64,000 nucleotides of DNA, taken from positions 1,922,001 to 1,986,000 of the forward strand of contig CAJFCJ010000012.1 in NCBI GenBank assembly GCA_904063045.1, given 5' to 3'. Shown here piece after piece: positions 1 to 19,847 of the stretch (within the stretch, counting starts at the first letter, position 1; every line of letters starts with the position of its first letter). The notes under the pieces were generated by a model that was not told the DNA's origin, searched no databases, and saw only the letters and a list, made by a program, of their open reading frames with translations. The DNA comes from Dimorphilus gyrociliatus. Lineage: Eukaryota > Annelida > Polychaeta > Dinophilidae. The position numbers were made by a program, and so were the translations under genes.

Positions 1-1529
1 AAATGTTTATCATACAATCGAATAGACGGAAACTGTATCACTTCATTTTAGTCATGTCTGCTTGAAAAGGAAGAGTTTTCCTATTTTTATTATAGTTCAA
101 CATTCGTCACTTATAAATGTATAAATATAATACGAAACAGTGCATAATTAAACAAAAATTGTTCTAATTGCTAGGATAATAAATCTATAATTATTATTTT
201 TAGAATGTATATTTTAACAAACCAGTGAAAGCCTATACAGAAATTTAATTATCGGTTTTACATATAGAAAATCAAAGAAGTTAAATTATGTTTAAAAAAT
301 ATAATAAGAGACATTTTAAAAAGGCAAAGAGTGGTAAATTTAAAAGGAAACGTTTAATGATTAGTCATGACTCTTTAGAACTATTCTCTATTTTTCCCTC
401 CAAAACCTCTTTTACCCCCCACATAACAAATTGTAGCAATGTGTGTCAAAAATACGATGTGCTTTAATCTTTACACAAACAAAATTCATTGTATATCGTC
501 GATATTGATTGTTAAAAGCAATTATTTCCTGTACTTTATACTGTGTAGTTCTTAAGCTGTTATTGGGTTTTTTTTCCTCTCGTCAAGATATTTTTTTTTA
601 TAGTATAACTTTGAATAACAGTCTGATAAAAAAACTTGCATGTATCTTATCAAAATTTTATGTGTCTATGAAAGCCTATAATCAATAGTCTGGTAAAAGA
701 TAAAATACCTTATCTTATCAATAGTAATGTGTTTAATTAAATTATAACATCCGTGGCATAAAAAGATATTAGCAACTGAATCTATTCAACTTATTATGAC
801 TAATATAAATTCACTTGTGTAATATTACGTTTGTTTTAGTGTTGCATTGCTACTAATGATTAATTAGGCTAAATATTTTACATTGGTGTTATTGTATTTT
901 ATTATATGTATAACTAAGATAGTCACAACACAGAATATTGAATATATATGCTTCTTTTATGGTCTTCATATTAAAAAGTTAAAAAAAGCCTTTGTTTATG
1001 GAGGACTCAATAAAAACTGGAAATGTCAATAATTTCATCGTTATAGCTAAAAAAATTTTCCTAATTAATTGGATTTTTAACCGTCCAATTGAATTTTACA
1101 ACGACCCAAATATCCTTTCAAGTTATTACAAGTTAACGTGTCCAAAAATGTGAGATGACGTCATGTCTAAATATGTCGGCCAATGGCCGTTCAGAAAGAC
1201 TGTTTTTTTTATGAATATTCATTGAGTTGCCTTATTGAGTTTCCTTCAGCGTTTACTGTGCTGCAGGCCATATATGCGTATCTAGGGGTTTTGTTAATGT
1301 TTAATTTCTAATTACACTTTTTTTGTAATATTTTTCATGATAATTATTTTTTAACTCATAATAAACTAGATAATTACATAATTTTGCTTTTAAGCTCTTT
1401 GATAAGAGAACTATAAAGCTGAAACCCCTTGAAAAAACAAAAACTGGTGTAGTTCTCTGGTGTGGTTGTATGACTCACCCGACTCCCGCACTCAGTTCTA
1501 GTAGTAGTGGTTATACGACGACGAAGAAA
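1..1529. promoter_or_regulatory. Upstream flank and promoter region of the first gene
   Basis: AT-rich sequence without a convincing coding exon. The 3' part looks like promoter. A perfect palindromic CRE (TGACGTCA) lies at 1156-1163, and a palindromic CCAAT box (within TCGGCCAATGGCCGTTC) at 1176-1192. The first start codon of the downstream gene is at 1530. The rest (1-1150) holds only AT-rich sequence and homopolymer runs, and I see no gene in it. Confidence 0.4.
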
Positions 1530-3897
1530 ATGAATCGCAGCTTACAACCAGATTTCAACGCTCTTCTTAAAGAAAGATTCTTCCCTGTTCATTCCTCAGG
1601 TATGATCGCCTTATAGTATGCGCAAAAATACTGATGTTTTTGTCAAAGATTTGGGCTAAGATGGGTATAAGTGGGCTTTTCAGGCTTTATTATTATTATT
1701 TTTTTATATATTATTGTAAAGGGACGCTATATTATGGTTAAATCATATTTGTAGCTTCTACGATTCGTAATATATTAATAATTAGAGAAGAAATACAGTA
1801 TATCAAAAATAAAATACGACAAGTCGAAGCTAGCAAACAATATCCAAGTGCGTGCTGATAATAGAAACAGCGCTTACAATAAAGATTCATATTGGATTTG
1901 CGACGTTCTGACCTAGGCATAGGCTTCGTTGGCACCTCGCCAATTGGCCGTTCGCCAAGCTTTTGAATTTGTAGAGGTCGCTTTTCGTCAATTTTATAAC
2001 ATATAGATTCAACGAAAGCTATCGCGATCGTAATATACTTAGAATAGTCTCGTATTTTTTATATTTTGATGTAGACTATTTTAAAGACCATGCCTGTTGT
2101 TGAGACAGCTAGTTATGCCTATTGCGATGGTAAGTGTCTTAAGTTCTCCTCGCAGACCATTAAAAAAAATAATAACAAATTTTTAATTAATTAGTTCTAA
2201 TTAAAATTAAAATAATAAACAAAACCCGTATTTATAGAAAATAATTAAAAAAAAAATAAATTGATAAATGCGCAAAACGCAACCTTTCCTAGAATGTTAA
2301 ACATGGTGGATAATCAATAGGAATTATAAAAATGTTATTAACAGATGTCGCTAGTTGTTAAAAAATATTACGAAATTCTATATCGTATCTTTTTGCAGCG
2401 CCAGTTTCTTCCGGACCAACTTCATCTCCTCCAGCGGATGATCTAAACCATCACCACTCTCGTATGAGCCCTATTGGAGAGAAAAATGGAGTTCAAGAGT
2501 TACGCAAGATTATATCGATGTATCTTGCTCATGTTTACCATAGCGATGAAAAGCGAATGGGTAAACGTAAAATGAAAAATCTTTGGGACAAGGCGCCAGA
2601 TGATTGGCCCGAGGGAATTCCCTTCGTAGACCCTAATAACGGTCTTAAAGAAGACAATGGTAAACAATTAAAACCTAAAAAGCATGATTTGGTCCCGATG
2701 TATAATTTTCTTCGTCAAAAATACGAAGCAAGTATATCAGGCACCCAAAGTGTCATTCCAACTGGTGAAATGAGAGGATCCTATATGCATGAGCCCACGT
2801 TTAGCCAGATCATATCTGAACAGGAACAAACAACAATTTCCACACATAGCACTTCGACTACCATGGCATCAACCTTTATGGAAACGAACCAGCAAAGTTA
2901 CGAAGATATGTTTCAATCGCAGCTGACAGCTGACTCTTCAAGTCGCATGACCAATGAGGTAACAGAACAGGTAAATAAGATTACTATGCTAGTTTACACT
3001 GCTTCGCTTTTTTCACATTCATTATAAATTGTGTAAACTACCTTAAAAAATCATATATGGTCTCTGCTGCTAACGGCACGGCAACATTGGCCAATTCATG
3101 ATAGATTTTTTTCTATATTCTTCACATTAAAATCATTGCTAATGCGATTATCAAAAAAAAAAAATATGTAATAAAGACTTCCGGCAGCAGAGGCCCGTGA
3201 AAGAATTAAGATGACTTTGGTTACACAATTTTATAAATCATAAAAATATATACTTAAAAAAAAAAATTGACAGACAAACAGAAAAAAATTCTGGAAAAAA
3301 AATATGGTTAACGATTACGTAAATAACAGTAAACGAATCAAGACAAATCAGGATTAAATTTACGGGTTGCCTCTCCTGCCAGTTGTTTAAATCTGCCATC
3401 TGCAAATTTACGTTTTCTAGGGAAATCATCTGTTGTTGATGGACGAATCAGAGGTTTATGGATACTGCACACTAGACCCAAAACCCAAGGAAGAAGATAT
3501 ACAAGTCTTCATGAAGACCTATAAAGTTAGTCCGGATGATAAGTTAGATATGGAATTGGAAGCCACAATTGATGAAAAATCCCATTTTAAGGAGTGTTCT
3601 CCATCGGCAAGATTCCATAGGCAAGATCAAAAAGACAAACTTGGATTTTTTCATAAGAAATCGAAATTTTATAGATTAAAACCAAATGAACCAGATTTCT
3701 TTACTCCATGTGACGCTAAGAGAATAAAATTGAGCCCGACAGCTAAATCAATGGATATGGACATGGACATGGATATGGACACCAGTTACAGTAAAGAGAT
3801 ACCAGGAAATTTTATCCTAGAAAATAAAGAAGTAGAAAAAAGTCCGATACCCGACTTTGAAATATTACTTGGAGGAAACAATAAACCAAGAAGATGA
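1530..3897 (+). CDS. Unrecognised intracellular protein, 372 aa, with alternative first exons
   Basis: I do not recognise this gene. Exons are 1530-1599, 2399-2970 and 3421-3897; phases fit (1, then 0), donors are GTATGA and GTAAATAAG, and acceptors are TTTTTGCAG and TTTTCTAG. The product is about 372 residues, soluble, without signal peptide or membrane segment. The best-structured part follows the N-terminus: an ELRKIISMYLAH helix, then WDKAPDDWPEGIPFVDPNN and LVPMYNFLRQKYE. The Trp/Pro/Asp/Asn-rich block looks like a folded domain. The middle is Ser/Thr-rich. The last exon is acidic and holds a five-unit Met-Asp tandem (bases 3751-3780). A second first exon (2090-2129) has the same phase and gives a 362-residue form. 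The splice model is well supported; the function is unknown. Confidence 0.72.
1937..1953. promoter_or_regulatory. CCAAT-box element before the second first exon
   Basis: TCGCCAATTGGCCGTTC is nearly the same 17-mer as at 1176-1192 (TCGGCCAATGGCCGTTC). Each copy precedes one of the two alternative first exons, by about 350 and 150 bp. CCAAT is the NF-Y core; the shared GGCCGTTC extension suggests a duplicated or convergent promoter module. Confidence 0.4.
2090..2129 (+). CDS. Alternative first coding exon of the same gene
   Basis: A short open stretch starts at ATG 2090 (MPVVETASYAYCD) and ends at a consensus donor (G|GTAAGTG). It leaves one base over, exactly as exon 1530-1599 does, so either exon splices in frame to 2399. 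The two forms would differ in their first 23 or 13 residues. A CCAAT-containing sequence resembling that of the upstream promoter lies about 150 bp before this exon, which suggests a second promoter. Confidence 0.6.
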
Positions 3898-5144
3898 ACA
3901 GACAAATAGTATAGTTAATGAAAAAAAAAGTGCCATTTATTTAATACTTTTTCTAAATCGAAATGCTGTAATAGTTTATTTCGAATAAAATAAAATCTAT
4001 AAAAAGTGATATATGTTAATATAAAACATATTTCATTCTTCCAAAAGTTTATTGTATATTATTTAATCGGTAAAATTGCATCGAAAATTATATTCTAACT
4101 TCACAGTAACGAAGATGGTATTGGATTGCAATAAACCAATCGAAATAGTATGGAAATAATCTGTTATGAAGTATAAAAGTGTGTACTTGAGTACGAAAGA
4201 TAAATAATTCTAAAATGAAGCATAGGAAATAAATTGCAGATTAACTAAAGTCTTTTAGCTGTGTATAGTAAAGATATGTAAGCTAGAACTCCACTTGAAT
4301 TTTGTCACAAAAAAGATTATAGCAACAATCATTTACAGCGACGCATGTCATATTTTATATCAGAAAGATAAATGAATAGGAAAATATGAAAGGGAAAGAG
4401 AGATTTATCTATTAATCATGAAAAGTAGAAGACAATTAAAAAATATTTATAATTATTAATAATATTGTTTTCTAATTAGTCTGTAAACCATTTCAAACAT
4501 TCATCATAATGATGAATGAATTTGGAATATGATGTTACGTTGTTGAATTCTTTAAACAGTAATTCATAAATTAGAAAGAAAAAAAAACAGAATCATTCAA
4601 TAAATTAAAAATTGAATGGATGTTTTCAAGTTTGATGTAAAAAAAATAAAATAATAGTACATACAAAATATATATATATAAATATATATAAATACAAATA
4701 ATTGATAATAAAGTCAACTAACTGCTACAGTACGAAAAAGAATTTCTCGTAAATTAACGAAATTTGTCTCTTTCACTTAAAAAGTGAACTTTGGTTTTTA
4801 ACAATCAACATTTATAAAGAAAAAAAAATAGCACAATAAACTACAGTATTCCTTCAGAATTTATAGTTGCAGGATCAGTAAAACAATTATATACCGTCAT
4901 AAAACGTGTTGGAGAACAAAAGAGAATGAGGAGTAGGAGAGAAAGAAGTAAATTTGAGATAGGGCGGGAGAGAGAGATAAAGAGAGGTAGAGGAGAGAGA
5001 GAAAGATTAGCCCAAGGCGTACTAATAAAAAAATATTTTTTGAGCAAAAACTAGAATAAAGCTACAATAGATCTTTCGTTTTCTAGAAATTAGAAAATGA
5101 AATCATTGAAATTAAGTTCAGTTTTTTTTTCTCTCTCTTCTTTT
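3898..5144. other. Gap between two converging genes
   Basis: AT-rich non-coding sequence of about 1.25 kb that must hold the 3' UTRs of the unrecognised gene (+) and the PAG-like gene (-). It contains AATAAA-like signals on the + strand near 3985, a TA microsatellite near 4665-4695, and a purine tract (GA/GGAGA) at 4920-5010. I see no further coding exon or structured RNA. Confidence 0.4.
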
Positions 5145-6491
5145 TTAAACCCTAGTATTTCTTATTGTAGGTTTTTTTTCTGTTATTTCTTGGTAGATAT
5201 GGTCATTATTTGGTTGCCAAACTACGTCAGTTGATGGTTTACTATTCTCTTTTTCTATTGAATCGGCAACCGTAGCGTATGGTGGTTCACTCTCAGAATG
5301 TCTTTCGGAAATTTTTGTTGGCACTGGAGGAGTATCTACCATGTCGTAATCGCCATCAACTTGGTAGTTATTCTGCAACGTTTCTGGTGTGGCGCTTTTT
5401 GTTTTTAAGCTTCTGTCTCTTTGCTTATTCACAACCGAATAGATAGGTATATCATTTGAACTGGAGGGTGGAGCAGTTTTCCTTTTTTCCTTATTTACTT
5501 TCGAGTAAAGTGATTCTCTCTTTAACACAGGAGCAGCATCAGCTCCGCCTACAGCGCCTGCAACCTCTTCTGAAGTTTTCTTGCTTTCGTGATGATCATT
5601 TACTTGATCGTAATTAGGTTCTTGCTCTTCATTTATTTCTGAATATATTTGAGTGGTATAATCATTTGAGGACTCTTTAATTACATCATAATTTTGTTGA
5701 TCTTCGACAATTTCATAAACGGTACTATTTGGTGGGATAAGTATTTGTTGCTGAGCCTCTCTCTCTCGAAGAGAGGATAAAGATTCTCGTGCAGAAATAT
5801 CGGAATAGGGTGGCTCTTTACCTAAAATAAGAAAAGCCAGTAAGATAAACGCAAAGTAAAGAGAATATGAAAACGATTAACCTGTTGTACAGATATTTCC
5901 TGTTCGAGATGGTGGAACAGCTTGAATTATTTCCCTATTGTCATCAATTGTAATTTTAGCGTCTTCACTTTTCTCTGGTATTACAGGAGGAGCACCACTA
6001 GTATCGGCAATGGTTGAGTTACGTATAAAATTTGACTGTTCTCCAGAACACCTAGAAACGTGACCATTCAATGACTCGACTGGAGGAGCTACTCTCCCGG
6101 TAACAACTCCCGATCCTGATTGATTTGGAGTATCACCAGGAACACACTCGTATATATTTGCATCGTGAGCCGCCGGATTGACAGTATCTGGTACCTCTGT
6201 ATAAACAGCTTCAACAGGTTCGGTTTCAGGAGGAACTTGAGGGAGTTCTCTGGCCTGTCCATTACTTTGACGACAACTCTTTGACTTAATTTCACCTGTA
6301 GATCTGAGTCATACTAGGAATAAAAATATGAAAGAAACTACTTCACAATACACTTACTTGCTATCACCATCTTTCCTACATTTTGTACAAGCAAATATAA
6401 AAAACACAGAGGAGACGAGAGACGCACTAGCAACTAGGAAAATGTTAACATTTTGGAAATTTTCATCGGCCGTATTTAAATGCGGAGCCAT
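5145..6491 (-). CDS. PAG/Cbp-like transmembrane tyrosine-motif adaptor
   Basis: Predicted 410 residues from exons 6491-6358, 6303-5882 and 5821-5145 (phases 2 and 1). A 16-residue N-terminus precedes one hydrophobic segment (about 17-34), then a juxtamembrane CTKC pair (Cys35, Cys38) fit for palmitoylation, then a long cytoplasmic tail. The tail has about 14 Tyr sites of SH2-ligand type (YTEV, YECV, YSDI, YEIV, YDVI, YSEI, YDQV, YSKV, YSVV, YDMV, YATV, YQEI) plus PPVP. It ends in NTRV, a class I PDZ ligand. Vertebrate PAG1 is 432 residues with the same order: short ectodomain, TM, Cys pair, many Tyr motifs, ITRL end. RELPQVPPET closely matches a PAG1 segment, and the YSVVNK and YATV contexts are also PAG1-like. 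Family role: raft scaffold that recruits Csk and Src kinases. Homology is inferred. The acceptor of exon 2 is the weakest boundary, and a 5' UTR exon probably precedes 6491. Confidence 0.75.
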
Positions 6492-7272
6492 CGTATCTGA
6501 AAGTTCGTGAAAGATTAGTATAAAGATATAAAGTAATTGATAAAAAAAAGCACGTACATTTTAAAGTTGAGTCAACAAGGCAGTTAAAGAGAGGATGTTG
6601 AGTTTTAGATTATCAAATATCTAGATCTTTAAGCATTTCGAATTATATTTACAACGTTTAGCTTCTCTCTGAAATTAATATTAACGATAATATTAAACAA
6701 GGCAGCTAATTGTTTATTTAAATGTATCGATTAAACAGTATTTGTTAGATGTATCGTTTCCCTTGATATCAACCTTGGTTGTCTAACTTCTCTTTTACGT
6801 ATTATAAATAAAACAGTTCGTTAATTAAAAGATTACATTAGTAATTTAGTAAAATTTAGGCTTTAGTAGGCCTAAGAAATGACCGATCACAGTAAATAAG
6901 GTATACATAATTAAGACATCTTTTGATTAAATAAAATGGAATCAACTTAACTGTTTTCTCTTAGGTGTAAATATGGACCGTAGATAAGAAAAGATTAGGA
7001 AACTTTTCTCAGTTAAATTATAGACTTCCTATTTATATCGCCATCTTGAAAGTTCTTCGACTAAAATCCGAAAGGCGAGCATAAATATTGAATTACAGAT
7101 GGCGTTAGTGTTTGCCAAACGTTCGATTTTGAGCCTGTGCGCGGCTACAGTAGGCGGCTAAGGACTCGCATAATGCGATGCGACAAAACTAAGAATAGAA
7201 AGGCAAATGCTGCGATAATAACACAGGACAACACAGAATAAAATATTCCTGTAGTACTACTTCGATAAAGGG
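6492..7272. promoter_or_regulatory. Divergent intergenic region between PAG-like and ASB-like genes
   Basis: This 781-bp head-to-head gap presumably carries both promoters. It holds a YY1-like CGCCATCTTGA at 7039-7049 and a CTCF-like AGATGGCGTTAG at 7097-7108. An acceptor-like TTTCAG directly before 6491 suggests that a 5' UTR exon of the PAG-like gene lies here. I find no coding exon. Confidence 0.4.
7097..7108 (+). promoter_or_regulatory. CTCF-like motif
   Basis: AGATGGCGTTAG matches the AG(A/G)(T/G)GGCG(C/T)TA core of bilaterian CTCF sites. Related 12-mers occur at 2343, 19869, 24863 and 52896. This is a motif match only. Confidence 0.35.
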
Positions 7273-8544
7273 ATGGAATTGTACGCTGCTGTTCAGAAAG
7301 GAGATAATAACAAGGTAGAAGGTCTTTTGATGAAAGGAGCAGACGCAAATGCAGTTTTCGACGACGAACCAGTATTATTTACAGCTGTCGCTAACCGCGA
7401 AGAATTAATTATTAAACTATTGCTCGATCACAATGCTGACCCCAATAGGCCTTTCGCTGCGGATGAAGGATTTGGGGTGATGATGAGATATCCTCTACAT
7501 GAAGCCATATGCCGAAACGAGAAGGAAATAGATGTATGTTGCCGAATTGTGTGTCAACTTTTATCTAAGGGAGCTGATCCAGATGCCGTTGACGACTGTG
7601 GACAAACAGCATTTCACCATGCAGCTGCCTGCAACAATCTTCAAATTATTAAATTATTACTGCAGTATAAAGCTAATCCACTGTTAGTTGATGCTTCAGG
7701 TGATACTGCTTTAAGTTTATCAGCAAGTGAAGGTCATTATGAGATTACTAAATTACTTCTGGAAAATGGCGTAAATCCCAATTCACCTTCAAGCGCAAAA
7801 AACGCTCTTTGCACACCACATTCTGCAATTATTCAACTACTCTTAGAACATAAAGCAAATCCTAATGGATATGTCTCTGAGGATGACAGCAATACAACAG
7901 TTGTCGAGTCATTCTGTCGTTTGGGGAAGGTGGACATTCTTACAAAATTGGTTCAACATGGAGGAAAGTTGACTCAACGCTGCGGGGTATTGGCGGTTAA
8001 TAAAGCATCTCCAAGCCTATTGCATTTCCTACTAGAGAATGGTGTGAAGTTTGGATTTGAGACGTTGGATGCCATTTACAAACAAGCTAATGCTAAAGCA
8101 CTTCTAAGTTTGTATCTAATTGGTATTGATCCGAAAATTGACGATACCAAGATGAGATACCTACAAGTCTTATCTTTAAATTTTCCCACTATAAAAGTAG
8201 TTAGAATGTTGGAAACAATGAAGAGTTTAAATATGGAGGAGCCATCTGTGTCGTGTATTTTAAAACTTAAAGACAATCCACTTAGCTTAGCAAGAACAAA
8301 AGATGTTTGTGAATACTTTTTAACTAATCTTGGTAATCCTATGGCACTTAAGGGATTATGTCGCATAAAATTATACGAGGTTTTGGGTAAAGATGTATTC
8401 TACCTAAAATTTCCTAATTCACCCGAAGTCGAAAGATTTTTAAGATTTGAGGAAGCGATGGCAATTGGAGAAAAGTGTTTAGCATGCGATGAATGGATCG
8501 ATGAATGTTCTTGTGGAGAATTTGAGGATTATAATGAAATTTAA
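7273..8544 (+). CDS. Ankyrin-repeat protein with SOCS-box-like C-terminus (ASB type)
   Basis: Single-exon ORF of 423 residues. The N-terminal 220 residues carry ankyrin repeats with the usual LL..GADPN / GQTAFHHAA signatures (about residues 3-30, 34-66, 74-111, 114-145, 147-178 and later degenerate units). The C-terminus reads NPLSLARTKDVCEYF, then LKGLCRIKLYEVLG and a KFPNSPEVERFLRFEE segment. This fits a SOCS box: a BC-box (L..LCR..I) followed by a Cul5-box-like proline region. ASB proteins are substrate receptors of elongin BC-cullin 5 ubiquitin ligases, so that role is inferred. The final 27 residues are Cys/acid-rich. The stop codon abuts the GOSR2 stop codon on the other strand. A likely poly(A) signal AATAAA at 8608-8613 lies inside GOSR2 coding sequence. 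Confidence 0.8.
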   Translation: MELYAAVQKGDNNKVEGLLMKGADANAVFDDEPVLFTAVANREELIIKLLLDHNADPNRPFAADEGFGVMMRYPLHEAICRNEKEIDVCCRIVCQLLSKGADPDAVDDCGQTAFHHAAACNNLQIIKLLLQYKANPLLVDASGDTALSLSASEGHYEITKLLLENGVNPNSPSSAKNALCTPHSAIIQLLLEHKANPNGYVSEDDSNTTVVESFCRLGKVDILTKLVQHGGKLTQRCGVLAVNKASPSLLHFLLENGVKFGFETLDAIYKQANAKALLSLYLIGIDPKIDDTKMRYLQVLSLNFPTIKVVRMLETMKSLNMEEPSVSCILKLKDNPLSLARTKDVCEYFLTNLGNPMALKGLCRIKLYEVLGKDVFYLKFPNSPEVERFLRFEEAMAIGEKCLACDEWIDECSCGEFEDYNEI

Positions 8545-9321
8545 TCAAGCAAAATATTTCCATATCAAAAAAAATATGATTAGGCAAAAAATCATTCCAC
8601 CATAAAGAATAAACTTGTCTTGATGCGTCCTACGTTCTATTAATCTCATAACTGTGTTCGAGAGTCCTAACATATTAGTGACGTCTAAAATTTTTTGCTT
8701 AGCGGTCTTCAAAGATGAATATTGATTTCGCACACTTATCATAATTGCTGTACCAGTGTCTATCAATTGATCCACTTGATTATTTGCATTTAATAACCGC
8801 GAATTATGATCCAGCGCAGCACCCATTTCAATTGAAGTATCATCGGAACCGTATGTTGAATTTCTACTGTCGTTTGTAGTATATCTTCGACTGAGCAGGG
8901 CTTCTTTGTCCCGACGCTCCTCTTCCTTTCTACATCTAATTAAAATTTTCTTACTTCTATGTATGGTTATACAAAAATTAATCTTTACCTTTTCAATAGT
9001 ATGCTTCGCATTGCAGCTTGTAGATGCTGACAATCATACTTTAATTGATCAACCTTCAATTTTGTGCTTTGGCGTCGCGATGGTATCTCTTTATGAACCA
9101 TCAATTCAAGTTTCTCGCAATTTGATACGATTAAATCCACTAGAGCCTTTACATATATTAGATATCTTATTAGAACCATTTAAAGAACATCTAATCTGCA
9201 ACAATACCTGCAATTCTCTCTCAACCAAAGGATAATTTTCATTTGTTGCGGTTTCTAACCGACCCAAACTATTCTGTACATCCAACACTATTCTATGGGT
9301 CTGGTGATAGAGAGAATCCAT
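8545..9321 (-). CDS. GOSR2: Golgi SNARE GOSR2 (membrin)
   Basis: Exons 9321-9208, 9146-8989 and 8935-8545 give 220 residues (human about 212). The protein opens with MDSLYHQTHRIV, as in membrin, has the RRQSTKLKVDQLKYDCQHLQ block, then a SNARE motif leading into KKILDVTNMLGLSNTVMRLIE, typical of the family (here with Gln in place of the first Lys), and one C-terminal transmembrane anchor (FILYGGMIFCLIIFFLIW). It is a Qb-SNARE for ER-to-Golgi and intra-Golgi fusion. Introns are about 61 and 53 bp. It lies head-to-head with DNAAF6 (608-bp gap) and ends exactly against the ASB-like gene, so its 3' UTR must run antisense through that coding region. Confidence 0.95.
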
Positions 9322-9929
9322 TTTCCCTGCTAACCCTCAAGTAATTATTTCGAAATTTGGTCAACTGGTCTAACTACGTGGAGCGGAAACGGAAATTGAC
9401 ATCGTAGTTCGTAATTTAGGATATTTTTCATAAGGACTGTAGGAGGATTAGGCTAACATTGTTACGAATATTTTTGTCTCATAATAATAAAGTGTTTGAA
9501 AATTTCCAATGAAAAGTTGTTTCAAACAAATAAAGTTAACACCATACTCATGCATACAATATTTCATTTAAGTAGGCTATTGATATTTAAGATTTCACCA
9601 AGAGAATGTATCCCTCATGATTGAGTCTTCACCGTTGAAATATGAAGGTTAAAATACTTTTATAATCGCAAAGTATACTTTCCCAAATATTTTTTTCGTA
9701 ACGGAAGTTGCCTTCTGCTAACGAAAAAATTTCGACATTGTTTTACTTGAGTTTTTACTCAAATTTAACTTAGCAACCTATACATGTAAGTTTTAAAAAT
9801 ATATTGAACAAACAAATCTAAAATTAATATAACTTTTTAACCACTAATTTAATTTTTATTTTGGCTTAGTCATATAAATCATCGATTTCGATTTTGTTTT
9901 CGAACGCAACTTTATTTTCAACTGGAGAT
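9322..9929. promoter_or_regulatory. Divergent promoter region, GOSR2 / DNAAF6
   Basis: AT-rich 608-bp head-to-head gap. It contains an imperfect RFX X-box-like sequence, GTTGCC-TTCT-GCTAAC, at 9707-9722, and a lone half-site (TAGCAACC) at 9771-9778. Both lie on the DNAAF6 side. No coding exon is seen. Confidence 0.4.
9707..9722 (+). promoter_or_regulatory. RFX X-box-like element upstream of DNAAF6
   Basis: GTTGCCTTCTGCTAAC resembles GTNRCC(N0-3)RGYAAC with a 4-base spacer and one mismatch. It lies about 210 bp before the start codon of a dynein assembly gene. RFX/FOXJ1 control is usual for motile-cilium genes. This is a weak match on its own. Confidence 0.35.
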
Positions 9930-10841
9930 ATGGAAGGAATGCTGCCTCATTCAAGCCTTATGGCTTTACAAGATTTATTAAGTCCCGCTGACGACATAGA
10001 TCAAGACAGTGAAGATGAAAAAGTATACATCTCTTGCATTCAACTTTTTTCATTGGTTTATAGATTACTTTCAACAGCCCCAAACGGCAGCTTCATCGAT
10101 GACACCGGCAAGTATAGGCAACTCAAAGAAGATTGCAGGAAAAGGTATCTAGAAGATTTGTGATTATTATTATTTTTGTTATATAAAACTACTATTACTG
10201 TTTGTAAAAGCGGTTGAGAGAAATAATACTACAAAAGATTCAAATAATAAAGATATTTGGGATGAGGAAGAGATACAACCTGGCGCAGAAAATATAGACT
10301 ACGACGACCCACGACCAGAACCCGAGTATTTTTTTTATCTATACAGTATACATTGCTAAAAAGAAATTAATTAATATTCTTATTAATTAGATACGAAATT
10401 ATTTATAAACAAGCTGTAACAACGGAGGATGTTTACTTACAAATGAGCAATAAATCTCAAGCCACTGCCAGTTGCGATCAAATTGTTGTACGTAATTCAG
10501 AATTATAATTATACATCTAATAAATAAGATATTGTTTATTAATTATTTTCTAAAGGTTAGAATTAAATTACCAGACTCAAAGATTTCCGAAATAGATTTA
10601 GACGTGAAAAAGTCTTTTATTGATTGCAGATGTCCAAATTAGTAAGTATTTTTATTAGAATATAATTTACTTGAAACTATATATATATATCTTTATTAAA
10701 TTATAAAAATACAGTAAACTAGGCTTACATCTACCTCAACCAGTTGATCATAAATCTGGAAAGGCTGAATGGAATGGAAAAACATCAACATTATCAATAA
10801 CGTTAAAAATGATTCGAGAATATGATTTTATGAATTTATAG
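9930..10841 (+). CDS. DNAAF6: Dynein axonemal assembly factor 6 (PIH1D3)
   Basis: Six small exons (9930-10022, 10078-10144, 10211-10325, 10391-10487, 10556-10641, 10715-10841) join in frame to 194 residues, close to the 214 of human. It starts MEGMLPHSSLMALQDLLSP. The segment DIWDEEEIQPG leads into EYEIIYKQAVTTEDVYLQMS, matching the family's EYEIIF.Q.V.TED.FL block. The CS-like C-terminal domain runs from VRIKLPDS to ITLKMIREYDFMNL. DNAAF6 is a cytosolic co-chaperone that helps preassemble outer and inner dynein arms. It lies tail-to-tail with DNAI1, one of the arm subunits. Introns are about 55-75 bp. Exon 2 is poorly conserved and rests on splice signals and phase. Confidence 0.92.
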
Positions 10842-11100
10842 ACAATAAATAATTAAAAAACTTTGTTTTATTTCATAAAAACTAAGAAAAAAAGAATGAT
10901 AATATTTCTAGAAAGAGTAATAATAATAATAATAGTAATAATAGGTCTTTTTTTATCAAATTTTCTTCTAAAACTATGAGGAGAGAACGTTTTACTTTGC
11001 AAAGTTTATTTATAAGTTTTTTCTTATAAAAAAAAACAATGGTAATACAATGAAATATGGTTAAAATTTGTAAGTTAAATGAGTGTTATAAGATATATTC

Positions 11101-19784
<8,684 letters not shown>

Positions 19785-19847
19785 ATTTTAGGCTAAAACA
19801 ATTATATTTCAATTCAAGCCGTATAGTTGTTGTATAAAATGGAGTGC

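Noticed and set aside
6089-6295. Minus-strand ORF starting with GTG within the PAG-like exon 2
   Set aside because: Wrong frame; the other frame encodes the Tyr-motif tail and is open across both introns.
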